Source of the DNA: Aphrocallistes beatrix
Lineage: Eukaryota; Porifera; Hexactinellida; Sceptrulophora; Aphrocallistidae
Assembly (NCBI GenBank): GCA_963281255.1
Contig: OY725492.1
Coordinates: forward strand, 1,783,696 to 1,847,695
Direction of reading: 5' to 3'
DNA length: 64,000 nt
Under the pieces are notes generated by a model, which saw only the letters and a list, made by a program, of their open reading frames with translations, was not told where the DNA came from and searched no databases. Position 1 is the first letter of the stretch, and each line of letters starts with the position of its first letter. Made by a program: the position numbers and the translations under genes. Below, one piece after another: positions 45,290-57,112 of the stretch.

Positions 45290-47438
45290 ACAGATAAAAA
45301 AATTTTCAAAAAAATTTGGTCATTTTACAAAGAAGAAATGGGACACAATATGCTTACAATCCTTTAGAAACTTTTCAAATGCATTCATACATCGATGATC
45401 TAACTAACATATTTTTGAAATTTTGACACTATTTTTTTCATAATTCTCTTTTTATTTGTATAATCAAAAATATGTCTGTTCATTATGTTCTACTCTTCGA
45501 GATCTATCAGAAACCGTTGAGTTTTCGTCCCTAAGTTGAATTGACAAAAAGTTATCACCTTTATAATTGCTGCAAATTAAGTCACAGAAAATAGGAATTA
45601 GAAAATATTTACATTTGTACCTCAATTTCCATTAGTTTTAACTGCTTTGGAATATTAAATAACATGCAAATATCATTATTCGACAACTTATAGCAGTACT
45701 TAACTTTCAAAATATGGTACATCAAAATTATTTTCTCCTGAATTTTTTTGTGGAAACTATTATCGATGAGTTATCTGCAAAAATACACTTTTCGGGAGCC
45801 CAAGAAGTAAGAGAAAAATTTTTTTTTCCCAAATGACCTAATTTATAGAGGATGTTCAAGGAAACTTCAATGCCTTATGCCTCTTTTACTAAATTATTCA
45901 TGCACAAAATGGTTGAATAAAGAAAATAATAGGAATATAATTTTCAATTTTAACCCAAATAATTTTTTCTTTAAAATTTCGTTTATACAAAATTTTGAGG
46001 CAGATTTTCGTAAGGAAAAATATTTTAACTTTTTTCTAATGTAGAATATCAAAAATCTGTCTATATCATTTTGTTCTACGTGACGAGATCTTTCTAAAAC
46101 CGTCGAGTTTTTAACTCTACGACCTTTGTAACTAGAGATTCCTCCTTAGAGAGAGATTCCTCCTTAGAGATAGCACTTAAAAAATGGAGGAACTAGAGAT
46201 TCCTCTATTTTTTAAGTGCTAAAAACAGGCTACAAAGCAATTTTCATTCGGAAAGGCTTGATTTCCATTAGTTTTTACTGTATTCTGATACTAAATAACA
46301 TCAAAACATCCTAAATCAACAACTTATAGTAGTACTTGACTTCAAAATATGACATATCAAATATTTTCACATCATGACACCTTCAAAAGTGTGAAAAAGT
46401 TGACAGTTATCACTGGGGGCCCAAAAATGACCATGTCCGACAGTTCCGCCGAAATCCCATACCAATAACTTTATTTGACTATGCCAGGCCGTTATTTTAA
46501 TACTGAATTCGTACTCAGCACTAAATTTCAAGCAATTTGATATATATATTGATCATATTTGGAAATATTTTTGGTTGCCTTTTCCTAGCAACGGTCAGGA
46601 ATGTTAAAAAATTCCTGGCCGTTGCTAGGCACGGTCAAACAAAAATGTTTCCAAATATGGTCAATATATATATCAAAATGCTGGAAATCTAGTGCTGAGC
46701 ATGAATTCAACATTAAAAAGATGATCTGGCACTGTTAAAAGAAGTTATAGCTGTGGGACATTTCGCATTTAAAATGTGTCGTTTTTAGAGCGACACCAAA
46801 TGATGCAAGTGGCTCAAAGTGGCGAAATATTGGGGCTGGAGTTATAAAAATCGGAATTATTGTTTAGAACCTCTATAAGGATCTAAAAATGATAAAAAAG
46901 CAATTTGGGCACATTTTTAATAAAAAACAAGTTTCGCATGGGAAACACCAACATTAACTTCTTTGAACCATGTCAGATCCATCATTTTAATACTAAATTC
47001 GTGCTCAGCACTAAATTTCCAGCAATTTGCTATATTTATTGACCATATTTGGAGAATTTTTTGGATGTCCGTGCATAGCAACGGCCAGGAATTTTTTCAC
47101 ATTCCTGGCCGTTGCTAGGAACCCGCAGCCAAATAATTTCTCCACTATGTCCAATATATATATCAAATTGCTGGAAATTTAGTGCTGAGCAAGAATTTTT
47201 AAATGATGACCTGACATGTTTTAAAGAAGTTATGGATATGAGACTTTCCGTTTCAAAAATATGTCCTTTTTTAGTCGACATCTGGTGGTACAAGTGGCTC
47301 TAAGAGGCGAAATATTAGCATTGACATTCTAAAAATCAAAACTAATGTTTAGAACCCCTTTAGTGATTCTAAAATGGTTAAAAAGGACTTTTGGCAAATT
47401 TTTGATAAAAAACAAAATGCACGTAGGAAACGCCAACC
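45290..47438. mobile_element. V element, left end unclear, right part duplicated
   Basis: Shares long blocks with the copy at 59295-60985, e.g. GATGAGTTATCTGCAAAAAT, TTCAAGGAAACTTCAATGCC and AATATCAAAAATCTGTCTAT. The right end GGAAACGCCAACC is followed by TTAA (47439-47442). The segment CTCAGCACTAAATTTC through GGGAAACACCAAC occurs twice in tandem (about 46480-46945 and 46950-47438). The left boundary is an estimate. Confidence 0.7.
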
Positions 47439-47681
47439 TTAAAATCTTAATTAATGTATCCATCAGCTTATGACATTCGAATCAATAAATTTGAAAATAA
47501 ATGCAGATTTCAGCGCGTTTCCGGGTGTACTAACCCACTCATGAGAGTTAGCAGGTTTCAAATTCTATTAACTAGCTAATTGTTCCTAAATTTATACGTT
47601 TCATTTCATGTTATTACTTATGAAAAATATTTTTCTTCACCTTTAGTATTCGCGAATATTTAAAATTTGAATTTATTTGTT

Positions 47682-48302
47682 ATGGCTTGCCTCCATGATA
47701 CTATTCAAAGCAATTTAGGACCACCATTTATATGTCATTCCACTAAAGTTCTGAATATTCCAATTGTTATTTGCGGTACCCAAAAAGATCTAACTTCAGT
47801 TTCTTATGAATCTATTTTCCCTGAAGAGTGTTCTCTTTTACCTTTGGACATATGGAAGAGAGCCATTTTAACTATCAATGAAATCTCTCCTTCTTATCTC
47901 TTTTGTGAAATGAATACCGTCCTCTTCCTTATATTACCAGAATATGCTAGTAGGCACAATTGTCCTTCACGTCCACATTCCTTAGCATCTAAACTTTCAT
48001 TGTCATCTCAGCTATCTCATAGTAATGAGATCCAGATTGTTGTTGTAACTAGTAGAGCTTATAGTTTTTCTCTCTCTGCAGCAATATCTAGATCATTTCC
48101 ACTATTTTCCAAAAAGACGAAGTTAGATATTTTACATCAAGTTTTTGTCTTTTTTGTTTCTGTTGATGGAGAATTTCAAGTTTTTCCTCCTAACAGATAT
48201 TCCCTTTCTTTGTTATCAGATGGTATTAGGAGGGCACAGCAAATTGTTGATTCACCTACAAATGAAATGGACACTGATGGTTTCCTTAATCAAATCGAAC
48301 AG
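47682..48302 (+). CDS. NPEPL1: NPEPL1-like M17 aminopeptidase, N-terminal exon
   Basis: ATG at 47682 is the first after an in-frame TAA at 47661. The 207 codons end at a donor-like CAG|GTTTTC; an in-frame stop follows soon after. Diagnostic stretches are EYASRHNCPSRPHSLASKL, AAISRSFPLFSKKTK and DGIRRAQQIVDSPTNEMDTD with FLNQIEQ, which match in order the N-terminal domain of NPEPL1, a cytosolic M17 leucyl-aminopeptidase relative. The VDxPxNEMxTDxF junction precedes the catalytic domain, so metal ligands and the active site must lie in later exons. None is visible in the next 15.7 kb, implying a long intron or a gene fragment. TTCTTCACCTTTAG before 47647 is a good acceptor, so a 5' UTR exon or trans-spliced leader may precede it. 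Confidence 0.82.
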
Positions 48303-48317
48303 GTTTTCACATTATAA

Positions 48318-48520
48318 CATTGTTTAATGTCTTTTTGTTGAAAAAACATTCGGTAGTTTAATTGTGGGATAGTGCATGGGATTTAAAGGTTAATTTTCTT
48401 AAATAAAATAGATTCCCTGTCATTTCAAAGTTTAGGGTGGAAACATTAAGAATGCATGAAAATATCTGCTAAGAATGGTCGACGCTGTTTCCATAAAATT
48501 AAAACTGCAATTTATACTTG
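48318..48520. other. Intron start, nothing recognised
   Basis: Short AT-rich sequence between the NPEPL1 exon and the next R repeat. Confidence 0.4.
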
Positions 48521-49012
48521 ACAAGCGCGCTTTGCTTGCTTTCGCAACGCGGCTGGCAGACACTTGTGTCAACAGAGAGGTCCTTCGAACACCTGGGCTC
48601 ACATTGATTAATTTTAGGTGGATAAAATCTCTAAATACGTCTGTCTTACTGTTATAATCGATATCATTCGAAAATATCACAAAATTTGTTAAAAATTCAA
48701 TTTTTGATCCATAATGTTATGACGTCATAACAAAATGATGAGTTATCATTTTTTGATGAAAGTAGTATCATTTGTGGAAAATATTAATATACACATTCTA
48801 TTAAAATTCAAAGGTTTCTATCACCTAAAATAGCTAATAATGGTCGAAAAACTAAAATTTCGAATAATATAAAGGTGACAATGACGTCATAATTCCATGA
48901 TGAGTCAACATTTTCATCTGAGGTCAGAATTTAGTGGAGCCATAGCCAAAAGACTCCCACATGCCAAAAAAATGCTTTCTGTGCCTTTGGAGTTTCTCCA
49001 ATCAATTCGTTA
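48521..49012 (+). repeat. R repeat, full length
   Basis: Runs from ACAAGCGCGCTTTGCTTGCT to CAATCAATTCGTTATA, with an M motif directly after (49021-49045). Confidence 0.93.
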
Positions 49013-49195
49013 TATTTATATATCCTTACTATTAAAACTCGATTAATAATTATCCCACGCTTGCCAAAGGAATGTGTTGCGTCATTTCCGGTTTAAGCCA
49101 TTTTCGATGGGGAAGCCATACAAGTTTGGGGTTACTACTATAAATAGAAAAATCTCAAATGCTTTCAAGGGTTTAATGTTTGTATATATATATAT

Positions 49196-49686
49196 GTAAT
49201 GAATTGATTGAAGAAACTGCCAGGCGTAGAAAGCTGATTTTTAGCATGTGGGAGTCTTTTGGCTATGGCTCCACTATGTTCTAAGCTCAGAGAAGAATGT
49301 CGACTCATCATGGAATTATGACGTCATTTTCACATTTATAAAAGTTAAGTAATATATTTATTCGAACATAACTCAACCATTATAAGAGATAGAAGGCTGA
49401 ACTTTTAATAGAATCTGTATACTGACATATCTCACATATGATGCAACTATCATCATAAATGATGACTCATCACTCTGTTATGACGTCATCATTACGCATC
49501 AAAATTTTATAAATTGACAAATTTGGTGATTTTTTGAGTGATATCGATTTATCACTAAGATAGACGTATTTAGAGATGCTATCTCACTTATAATTAATCA
49601 ATGTGAGCCCAGGCGCCCGCATGGTGCCTCCGGCGGACACAAAGTGTCTGCCAGCCCCGCAGCGCAAGCAAGCGAAGCGCGCTTGT
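49196..49686 (-). repeat. R repeat, full length
   Basis: Runs from GTAATGAATTGATTGAAG to AGCGAAGCGCGCTTGT with TA tracts on both sides. The head shows GGACACAAAGTGTCC and the GGCGCCCGCATGGTGCC relic of the hairpin. Confidence 0.95.
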
Positions 49687-50039
49687 ATATATATATATAT
49701 ACAGTCTGTTATATATTTATTTAGAATAGCACTCTATTATTATAAATCCCTATTTACCTATTATACAGGAAATTTCTTGATTCTGATTGATTGATTTGAA
49801 AGTTGGACATGTTTAGATCAAAATTTTAAAATATCATCATTGTTTAATTCTTTTTCTGCGATTGACATATTTTGATATATATATATATATACAAGCGCGC
49901 TTCGCTTGCTTGTGCTGTGCGGCTGGCGGACACTTTGTGTCCGCCGGAGGCGCTCTGTGGGCGCCTGGGGTTACTTTAATTAATTATAGCGGAAATAACA
50001 TCCCTAAAGACGTCTTTATTACTGTTATAATCGATATAT

Positions 50040-50266
50040 AATGGAGGGTCTTTTACTTACACATGTATATCATGAAGATTAGTGGCGATTGGTCATGAAT
50101 AATGATCCTAGGCATACCTCTCGTAAAGTCAAAGCTTGGACCACCCAACAATTGCCAAATCAGATTCCTTGGCCTTCCCAAAGTCCAGACCTTAACCTTA
50201 TAGTAAATTTGTTCGGATAGGTAAAACAGGAGCTCATTAAACTAGGTCCCAAGGCAATCCCAGATC
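50040..50266 (+). pseudogene. Tc1-like transposase scrap inside R
   Basis: The frame reads MNNDPRHTSRKVKAWTTQQL, then IPWPSQSPDLNLIVNLFG. This covers the second catalytic Asp (NNDPRHT) and the SPDLNxIExLW block, where the final Glu is now Val. Only about 75 codons remain. Possibly acquired by transposition or by double-strand-break filler. Confidence 0.85.
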
Positions 50267-50449
50267 GTATCGCACGGAAGATCACCAAATTTGTCAATTT
50301 TTAAAATTTTGATGAGTAATGATGACGTCATAACAGAGTGATGAGTCATCATTTTTTGATGATAGATATATTAATATACACATTCTATTTAAATTTCAGC
50401 CTTCTATCTCCTATAATGGCTGAGTGATGCTCGAATAACTATTGCTTAA

Positions 50450-52373
50450 GGATACCGCCCGTGAAAAATCCATAGGTTTGGCTTACAGCATATATCAAGA
50501 ATAGAGATATATAAGATGTTAAGCGTGGGCAGGTAGTGCAATTAAAAAATATTGAGACATGCCAAACAGTTTTTGGTTCGCATTTCAAGTTTTTGAGTTA
50601 CAGCGTCTCAAAGTCGGTTTTTTTCCGTTTTCCCCTAGCATTAATGGTAAGCCCTCCTCCACTCCGTGATTTTTTTGAAACACATGTTTGGATCAAATGC
50701 ATCGAAAAATTTTTCATATATAGTCTTTAAAATTTGCAATCGCATAGAACCAAAAGAAAGTTAAAATAACCAAAATTATTAATTTTATAAGGGTTTGAAA
50801 AAAGATTGCCAAAAAACGGCAAAAAAGCCCGATTTTCTTTGTAAATCAGCAATAAAATCACAAATTTATAATATATCGAAAATCGAGTGGTCCTACGCTC
50901 ATCGCCTAATGATATGGAACAACTCCTGAAATTTCCAAACCTCTGTCAAAGCAATTTTGAGTTAAAATTTTTGAAAGACGGTCAATTTTGGAATTTTAAA
51001 GTCCCGAGATAGAGGGATTTGAAGTTTTGATGCTAAGGATGATGTAAAATGAGCTATTAACGATTAATAAAAGCATCCATGGGCATTTAATCGCATGTAT
51101 ACTAATGAATTAGATGTATTCCAACAGATTTTGGTGAAAATAGCAAAATTATACTGAAAATTCACAAATTACCTTGAGGCCTCTAACCCGAATATTTTGA
51201 ACCAATTAGGGAATATAATTCATATTCCTAGCACTACTAAGTATAATTCATCAGTTTAGAATGAATAAAGAGCTTCTAAAAAGTATATTAGGAAGTTAGA
51301 GCGAGAGTCTACGACTTTTAGTTTACAAGTTAGGATTTTCGAAAAATGCTACGTCATCACGTGATAAAAATTTAAAACTTCGCATTCCATTCCATGTAGT
51401 ACACTTATTATTTAAGAATCAGATAGATACCGTCTTGAAAAGTATATTAGGAATTGAGAGCTAAGAATTTGGGTTTATATTTCCCGAGATATGGAGGAAT
51501 CTGTTTTTGGACCATAAATGGGGGGGGGGCTTTGACCGAATTTTGGAGATAAATGCTTTGAACTTCCAAAATAATCATGTTGAATGCTTCAATATTTCTG
51601 TATACATTGCTAGCGACTATTGCATTGTTTTTTGAGTACAATAGCTACTTTTGGGGAATTATTTCATGACAAGATTCGCCATTTTCTAATATATTTAAAG
51701 TTCTCCATAGAATTTGTATTACAATAAAATCGATGATAAGTCAAGAAATATTTACTTTTTGACTGAGAGATGTTTGAGGAACCTATATATTATCATATAT
51801 ATCCTTCCATTTAAGATTATAATAGATTATATATCTTCATAGTTTTTAAGCATTGACATCGAGCACTTTCGGGGCCATAGAGAGGTTTGATGTCCGAACT
51901 TTACCTACAATATACTATAACTTACGAACTAATGGTCGGATCTGAACAATTTTTTCTTTTAACTGTTCAGAATTCTTTTCTATACACAATAGCTAATCTC
52001 ACAACGGCCATTTCCCGAGCATTTTAGAAATGAAGTCCCCAATAAAGATATTTTTGATCGGATTTTAAGTGCCTCTTTTTCTAAATTCACCTGTTTTATA
52101 ATATTTAAAGGGGCCAAAACCATTTTGAGGTTCATATAATTGAAAAAATATTAGATAAGTTAGAAAATAATTGATGAATGCGCCGCAAAACCACGAATAA
52201 CTTCCGATTTTTAGTATGACTGAGCTTTAGGTGCTCAGTTCTAGAATATCAAAATAAATACCGTCCAACAAGTACGATTAGATGGTAGACTACTCAATAA
52301 TCCGATGGAATTAACAATAAAAAATTTCACCATTTTTTTTTATGTCAGGCGATGTTTTTCGAGGGCGGTATCC
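50450..52373 (+). mobile_element. X element, full length, TTAA duplication, inside R
   Basis: Starts GGATACCGCCCGTGAAAAAT and ends TTTTTCGAGGGCGGTATCC, inverted repeats of about 18 bp. TTAA lies on both sides (50446-50449 and 52374-52377); the empty site is visible in the R copy at 33058 as TTGCTTAACTTTTAAAAATG. 1924 bp, no open frame of interest. Piggybac-type by target and end sequence GG..CC; no transposase. Confidence 0.93.
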
Positions 52374-52490
52374 TTAACTTTTAAAAATGTGACAATGACG
52401 TCATAATTCCATGATGAGTCGATATTTTGGTCTGAGCTCAGAACTTAGTGGAGGCATAAACAAACGACTTCAATCAATTCGTTACAGATA

Positions 52491-52679
52491 CAGTCGACTC
52501 CGCTTAATAGGGTCACATCGGTCAGGGGATATTTTGACCCGATTAAGCGGAGAACTCTATTAACCGAAAATATTTTTGTATTAGCCTCTATGTTTGAGAG
52601 CTATTCCGGTCCTGCCAAAAGTGGCCCGATTAAGCGGCTGACCCATTTAAACAGTAACCCTATTAAGCGGAGTCGACTG
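52491..52679. mobile_element. Pogo-type MITE, 189 bp
   Basis: Starts CAGTCGACTCCGCTTAATAG and ends CTATTAAGCGGAGTCGACTG, perfect inverted repeats, with TA on each side (52489-52490 and 52680-52681). Confidence 0.92.
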
Positions 52680-52681
52680 TA

Positions 52682-52749
52682 TATATATATATATACACTC
52701 ACACACAAACAAACAAACAAACATTAATCGAGTTTTAATACTAAGGATA
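52682..52749. repeat. TA/CA/CAAA microsatellite with reversed M motif
   Basis: CATTAATCGAGTTTTAATAC at about 52722, directly before the Y2 element. Confidence 0.8.
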
Positions 52750-53141
52750 CACTAGCCCGACAAATGTATTCATCCACCACGAAAACCGCAATGAAATATG
52801 TACTCAAACTGTTAGAAATACTCTACTTTTGATTTCAAATTCGTAATATACACATTCTAATTACTCATAATTGAGAGCTTCAACTCAATTACAAACTCCC
52901 AAGTTTAAAAAAATCTAACTTATATACCTGATACTACTTGCCCCTAGTCTAGGCCATTAAATATGATGACGAATAGTGATGCAAAGTGGCACAAGTTGAT
53001 AATTTTCTACATAGGAATGATAATTTTTTTTGAAAGCTTCAAAATGGGGTAATTAGGATGTGTAATTTACGAATTAGAAATCAAAAATAGAATATTTCTT
53101 ACAGTTGAGTAATGATTTCATTATAAATAGACCCACTTTAA

Positions 53142-54832
53142 GAATACCGCCCTCAAAAACCATATCATTTGGCTTACAGCATACGATGAAAGTAGAGCTA
53201 TAAGAGATGTTAAGCGTGGGGAGGAATCAAATGCTTCCAAAATCGAATCATAGATAGTCTACCATATTTTCAACTTCATAGGACCAGAAGAAAGTTAAAA
53301 TGACAAAAATTGTAAATTTTATCGGTGTCCGAAAAAAAAGGCCAAAAATGGGCGAAAAATGTCTGTTTTTTAGGGGAAATCAGGAATTAAATCACCGAAT
53401 TAGAATATCTCAAAAAGATTGTGGTCCTACGTTCATCGCCTAATGATATGGAACAACTCTTGAAATTTTCAAACTTCTATCTCAAACCAAATTTGAGAAA
53501 TAATTCTGTAAAGACAGTCAATTTTGAAATTTTTTAGTCCCGAGATATAGAGATTTTAAGTTTAGGTGTTAGGAAGAATGTAAAATGAGTAATTATTAAT
53601 GAACAAAAGCATTCACAGACATTTATTCGCATTCATACTGCTGATTTAGGTATATTATAACCAAATTTTTACAAAAAATAGCAAAAGTACCCTGAAAATC
53701 CACAAATTTCTTTGAGGGCCCTAACTCCGAATATTTTAAGATAATAGTAAATAATAATTCATATTCCTGGCGCTGCGAAGTATAATCTATCAGTTTAGAA
53801 TGAATAAAAAGCTTCCAAAAAATATATTAGGAAGTAAGAGCGAAAGTCTACGACTTTTAGTTTCGAAGTTAGGATTTCGAAAAATGCTACGTCATCATAT
53901 GACAAAAATCTGAAACTTAACATTCCATAGGGTATAGTGCAATTATTATCAAATAATCATATATGTACACTCATAAAAAGTATATTAGGAAGTGAGAACT
54001 AAGAATTTGGGCTTATATTTACAGAGATAGAGAGATATCTCGTTTGGACCCTAAATGGGGGTTTTTGACCGAATCTGCGAGCTCGAAGGCCAGAACTTTC
54101 AAAATAATTATCAAAAGTTCTCCAATTTTTCTGTACACATTATTAACGACAATTGTATTCATTATTTAGCATAATAGCTAAATTTGGACACATATTTAAT
54201 GATTAAATTCGCCATTTTCTAATAGATTAAAAGTTCTCCATAGAATTTGTATTACAATTAAATCAATGATAAGTCGAGAATTATTTATTTTTTGACAAAG
54301 GAATGTTCGAGGAACCTATATATTTTCGCATATATCCTTTTATTTAAGGATATAATATATTATATATCTACAATAGTTTTTAAGATATGACATCGGCCTC
54401 TTTCGGGACCTTAGAGGGATATTATGCCCGAACTTTACCTATAATAAGCGATATCTCAAGAACAAATGGTCGGATCCGAATAAATTTTTTAAATATCTGA
54501 TATCAAACAGGCGATTTCCCGAGCTTTATATAAATGAACTCCCTTATTATTTTGTTTGGATTTTATTTGCCCATTCTTTTAAATCTTTGTGTTATATCAT
54601 CTCCAAAGGTGCCAAAACAATGTTAAGGTCCATATCTTTAAAAAAATATCAAATAAGTTAAAAACTAATTGGTAAATGAGTTAAAAACCTCCAATAATTT
54701 TTTCATTTTTATTAACGCTAAACTTTAGGGGGTTATTTCACAAAAAATACCGTCCAAATAGTGCTATCAGAAGGTAGACCGATCAGTAATACGTTTTTTT
54801 TACGCCACGCAAGGTTTTCGAGGGCGGTATCC
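53142..54832 (+). mobile_element. X element, full length
   Basis: Starts GAATACCGCCCTCAAAAACC and ends GGTTTTCGAGGGCGGTATCC. TTAA on both sides (53138-53141 and 54833-54836). 1691 bp, collinear with the copy at 50450. No coding. Confidence 0.92.
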
Positions 54833-54836
54833 TTAA

Positions 54837-56558
54837 AAAGAATGTAAAATGAGTTAATAAAAATGAACAAAGCATTCACAGACGTTTATTCGAATTTATA
54901 CTGCTGATTTAGGTATATTCATATCAAATATTTACATCAAATTGCAAGAGTACCCTGAAAATCCACAAAATTCTTTGAGGCCTGTTGCATGAAAAAATGC
55001 CCCCCCCCGTGAAAAAATGCCCCCACCATGGATATTCATGTAATATGGGGGGGGGGCAAAATTTAATGGAGTTAGCGTGAAAAATTGCCCCCCCGTGAAA
55101 AAATGCCCCCACCATGGATATTCTTGAGTTTAACACTAAATATTGCTGATACTATTTATATACGATACATTTATGAAAGTCATTGTTATTACTTCACACG
55201 ACTAGTTTGTTGATTTGCAATGCTTTAGTAAACGAATAGAAGCCAAATAGCATTCAAAATGTTTTGTATAAGCATTGGCATACTTTAGAATATCCATGGT
55301 GGGGGGCATTTTTTCACGGGGGGGCAATTTTTCACGCTAACTCCATTAAATTTTGCCCCCCCCATATTACATGGATATCCATGGTGGGGGCATTTTTTCG
55401 TGCAACAGGCCCCTAACCCCGATTTTTGGGATAATTGTGAATAATATTTATATTCCTAGCACTACGAAGTATAAATCATCAGTATTGAATGAATAGAGCT
55501 TCCAAAAAGTATAATAGGAAGTTAGAGCGAAAGTCTACGCCTTTTAGTTTCCAAGTTAGGATTTTCAAAAATGCTACGTCATCATATGACAAAAATCTAA
55601 AACTTCAATTCCAATGGATGTAGTGCAATTATTATTAATGAATCATATATGTACCCTCATAAAAAATATATTAGGAAGTGAGACCTAAGAATTTGGGCTT
55701 ATATTTACAGGGATAGAGAGGTATCTCTTTTTAGAACCTAAATGAGGGTTTTTGACCGAATCTGGGAGGTCCAAGGCCAGAACTTTCAAAGTAATTATCA
55801 AAAGTTCTCCAATTTTTCTGTACACATTATTAACGACAATTGCATTCATTATTTAGCATAATAGCCACATTAGAATACATATTTAATGATTAGATTCTCC
55901 ATTTTCTATTATATTCAAAGTTCTCCATAGAATTTGTATTATAATCAAATCAATGATAAGTCGAGAAATATTTATTTTTTGACAAAGGAATGTTTGAGGA
56001 TCCTATATATTTTCGCATATATCAGTTATTTAAGAGTATAATAGATAGATTATATATCTACAATAGTTTTTAAGATATGACATCCTCTTTCTGGACAATA
56101 CAGAGATATTATGCCCGAACTTTACCTAGTCAGCGATATCTCACGAACAAATGGTAGGATCCGACAATTTTTCTTTAGAACGATCAGAATTTTATTTCTG
56201 TTCCAGTGATCGCTAAATATCTGGTATCAAACAGGCGTTTTACCGAGCATTATATAAATGAACTCCCTTATGGAGCTATTTTGTTTGGATTTTATTTGGC
56301 AATTCTGCTAAATCTTTGTGTTATATAATCACCAAAGGTACCAAAACAGTGTTAAGGTCCATATCATTTAAAAAATATCAGATGAGTTAAAAACTAATTA
56401 GTGAATGCGTCAAAAACCTCCAATAATTTTTCAATTTTTGTAGGTTAACTAACAAAAATCAAAATAAATACCGTCCAACTAGTACTATCAGATGGTAAGC
56501 TCAGTTATACAATGCCATTTTTTTTGACGCCAGGCAAAGTTTTTCGAGGGCGGTATCC
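54837..56558 (+). mobile_element. X element lacking its 5' quarter, with Z insertion
   Basis: Begins within X (AGAATGTAAAATGAGTTAAT, equivalent to about 53576) right after the TTAA of the previous copy, and ends TTTTTCGAGGGCGGTATCC before TTAA (56559-56562). Confidence 0.9.
54981..55409. mobile_element. Z: fold-back element with G/C runs
   Basis: Starts CCTGTTGCATGAAAAAATGC and ends GCATTTTTTCGTGCAACAGG. Inside, CACCATGGATATTC and GCCCCCCCC/GGGGGGGG runs repeat in both orientations. It splits the X text TTTGAGG|CCCCTAACCCC. 429 bp, non-coding. Confidence 0.88.
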
Positions 56559-56627
56559 TTAATACTATTTGTATGGAGGTTTTCGTAGTGATCGATTACT
56601 TTTGTCCGGGTACTGTATATATATATA

Positions 56628-56876
56628 CAGTCGAACCTGCTATAACGGCCACTCTTTATCACGGTCACCAATGAACAGTCCCGTCCGAAATTACATAATA
56701 TTGAACCTGTGTATAGTGGTCACCTGCTCAACGGGGCCAGCGGCCACCCGTTTGTTGTCCCTTACTGACCCTAAAACTGTGTGTAACGGCCATCACCTTT
56801 CTATAACAGCCACTACCTGTGTATAACGGCCAATTTTGTCCAGTCCCTTGGTTGGCCGTTCTATACAGGTTCCACC
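56628..56876. mobile_element. Pogo-type MITE (TATAACGGCC family)
   Basis: Left end CAGTCGAACCTGCTATAACG, right end GGCCGTTCTATACAGGTTCC. Relatives at 9187 and 26905. Followed by a TA tract and a reversed M motif (about 56909). Confidence 0.8.
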
Positions 56877-57112
56877 ATATATATATATATATATATATAC
56901 ATACACAATAATCGAGTTTTAATAGTAATGATAACTATGCGAGCCGTATTGTTATCAAAGATTATTAATGGTTTAGGTATTATTCTTAATTCAAGTTTAG
57001 GTCTTATTCCTACTCTTCAACTTCAGGTCTTGTTTCGATTCCCCCTCCATAGATATGCTCCTTAGTCCCAAACAGAAAAATCTTCATATACCTAAATCGA
57101 TAACAATATAAT

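Larger units (their letters stand above)
49891..52489 (+). repeat. R repeat split by two insertions
   Basis: Pieces: 49891-50036, 50277-50449 and 52378-52489. The first gap holds a Tc1 scrap, the second an X element. When the insertions are ignored the three pieces align collinearly with the copy at 33058. Confidence 0.92.
52750..56615. mobile_element. Y2: Tc1-type MITE hosting X elements
   Basis: The outer parts (52750-53137 and 56563-56615) match Y1 at 13719. The left end is CACTAGCCCGACAAATGTAT and the right end ATTACTTTTGTCCGGGTACTG, with TA on both sides (52748-52749 and 56616-56617). At the TTAA that corresponds to TATTAAAGT in Y1, 3.4 kb of X sequence is inserted. Confidence 0.88.
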
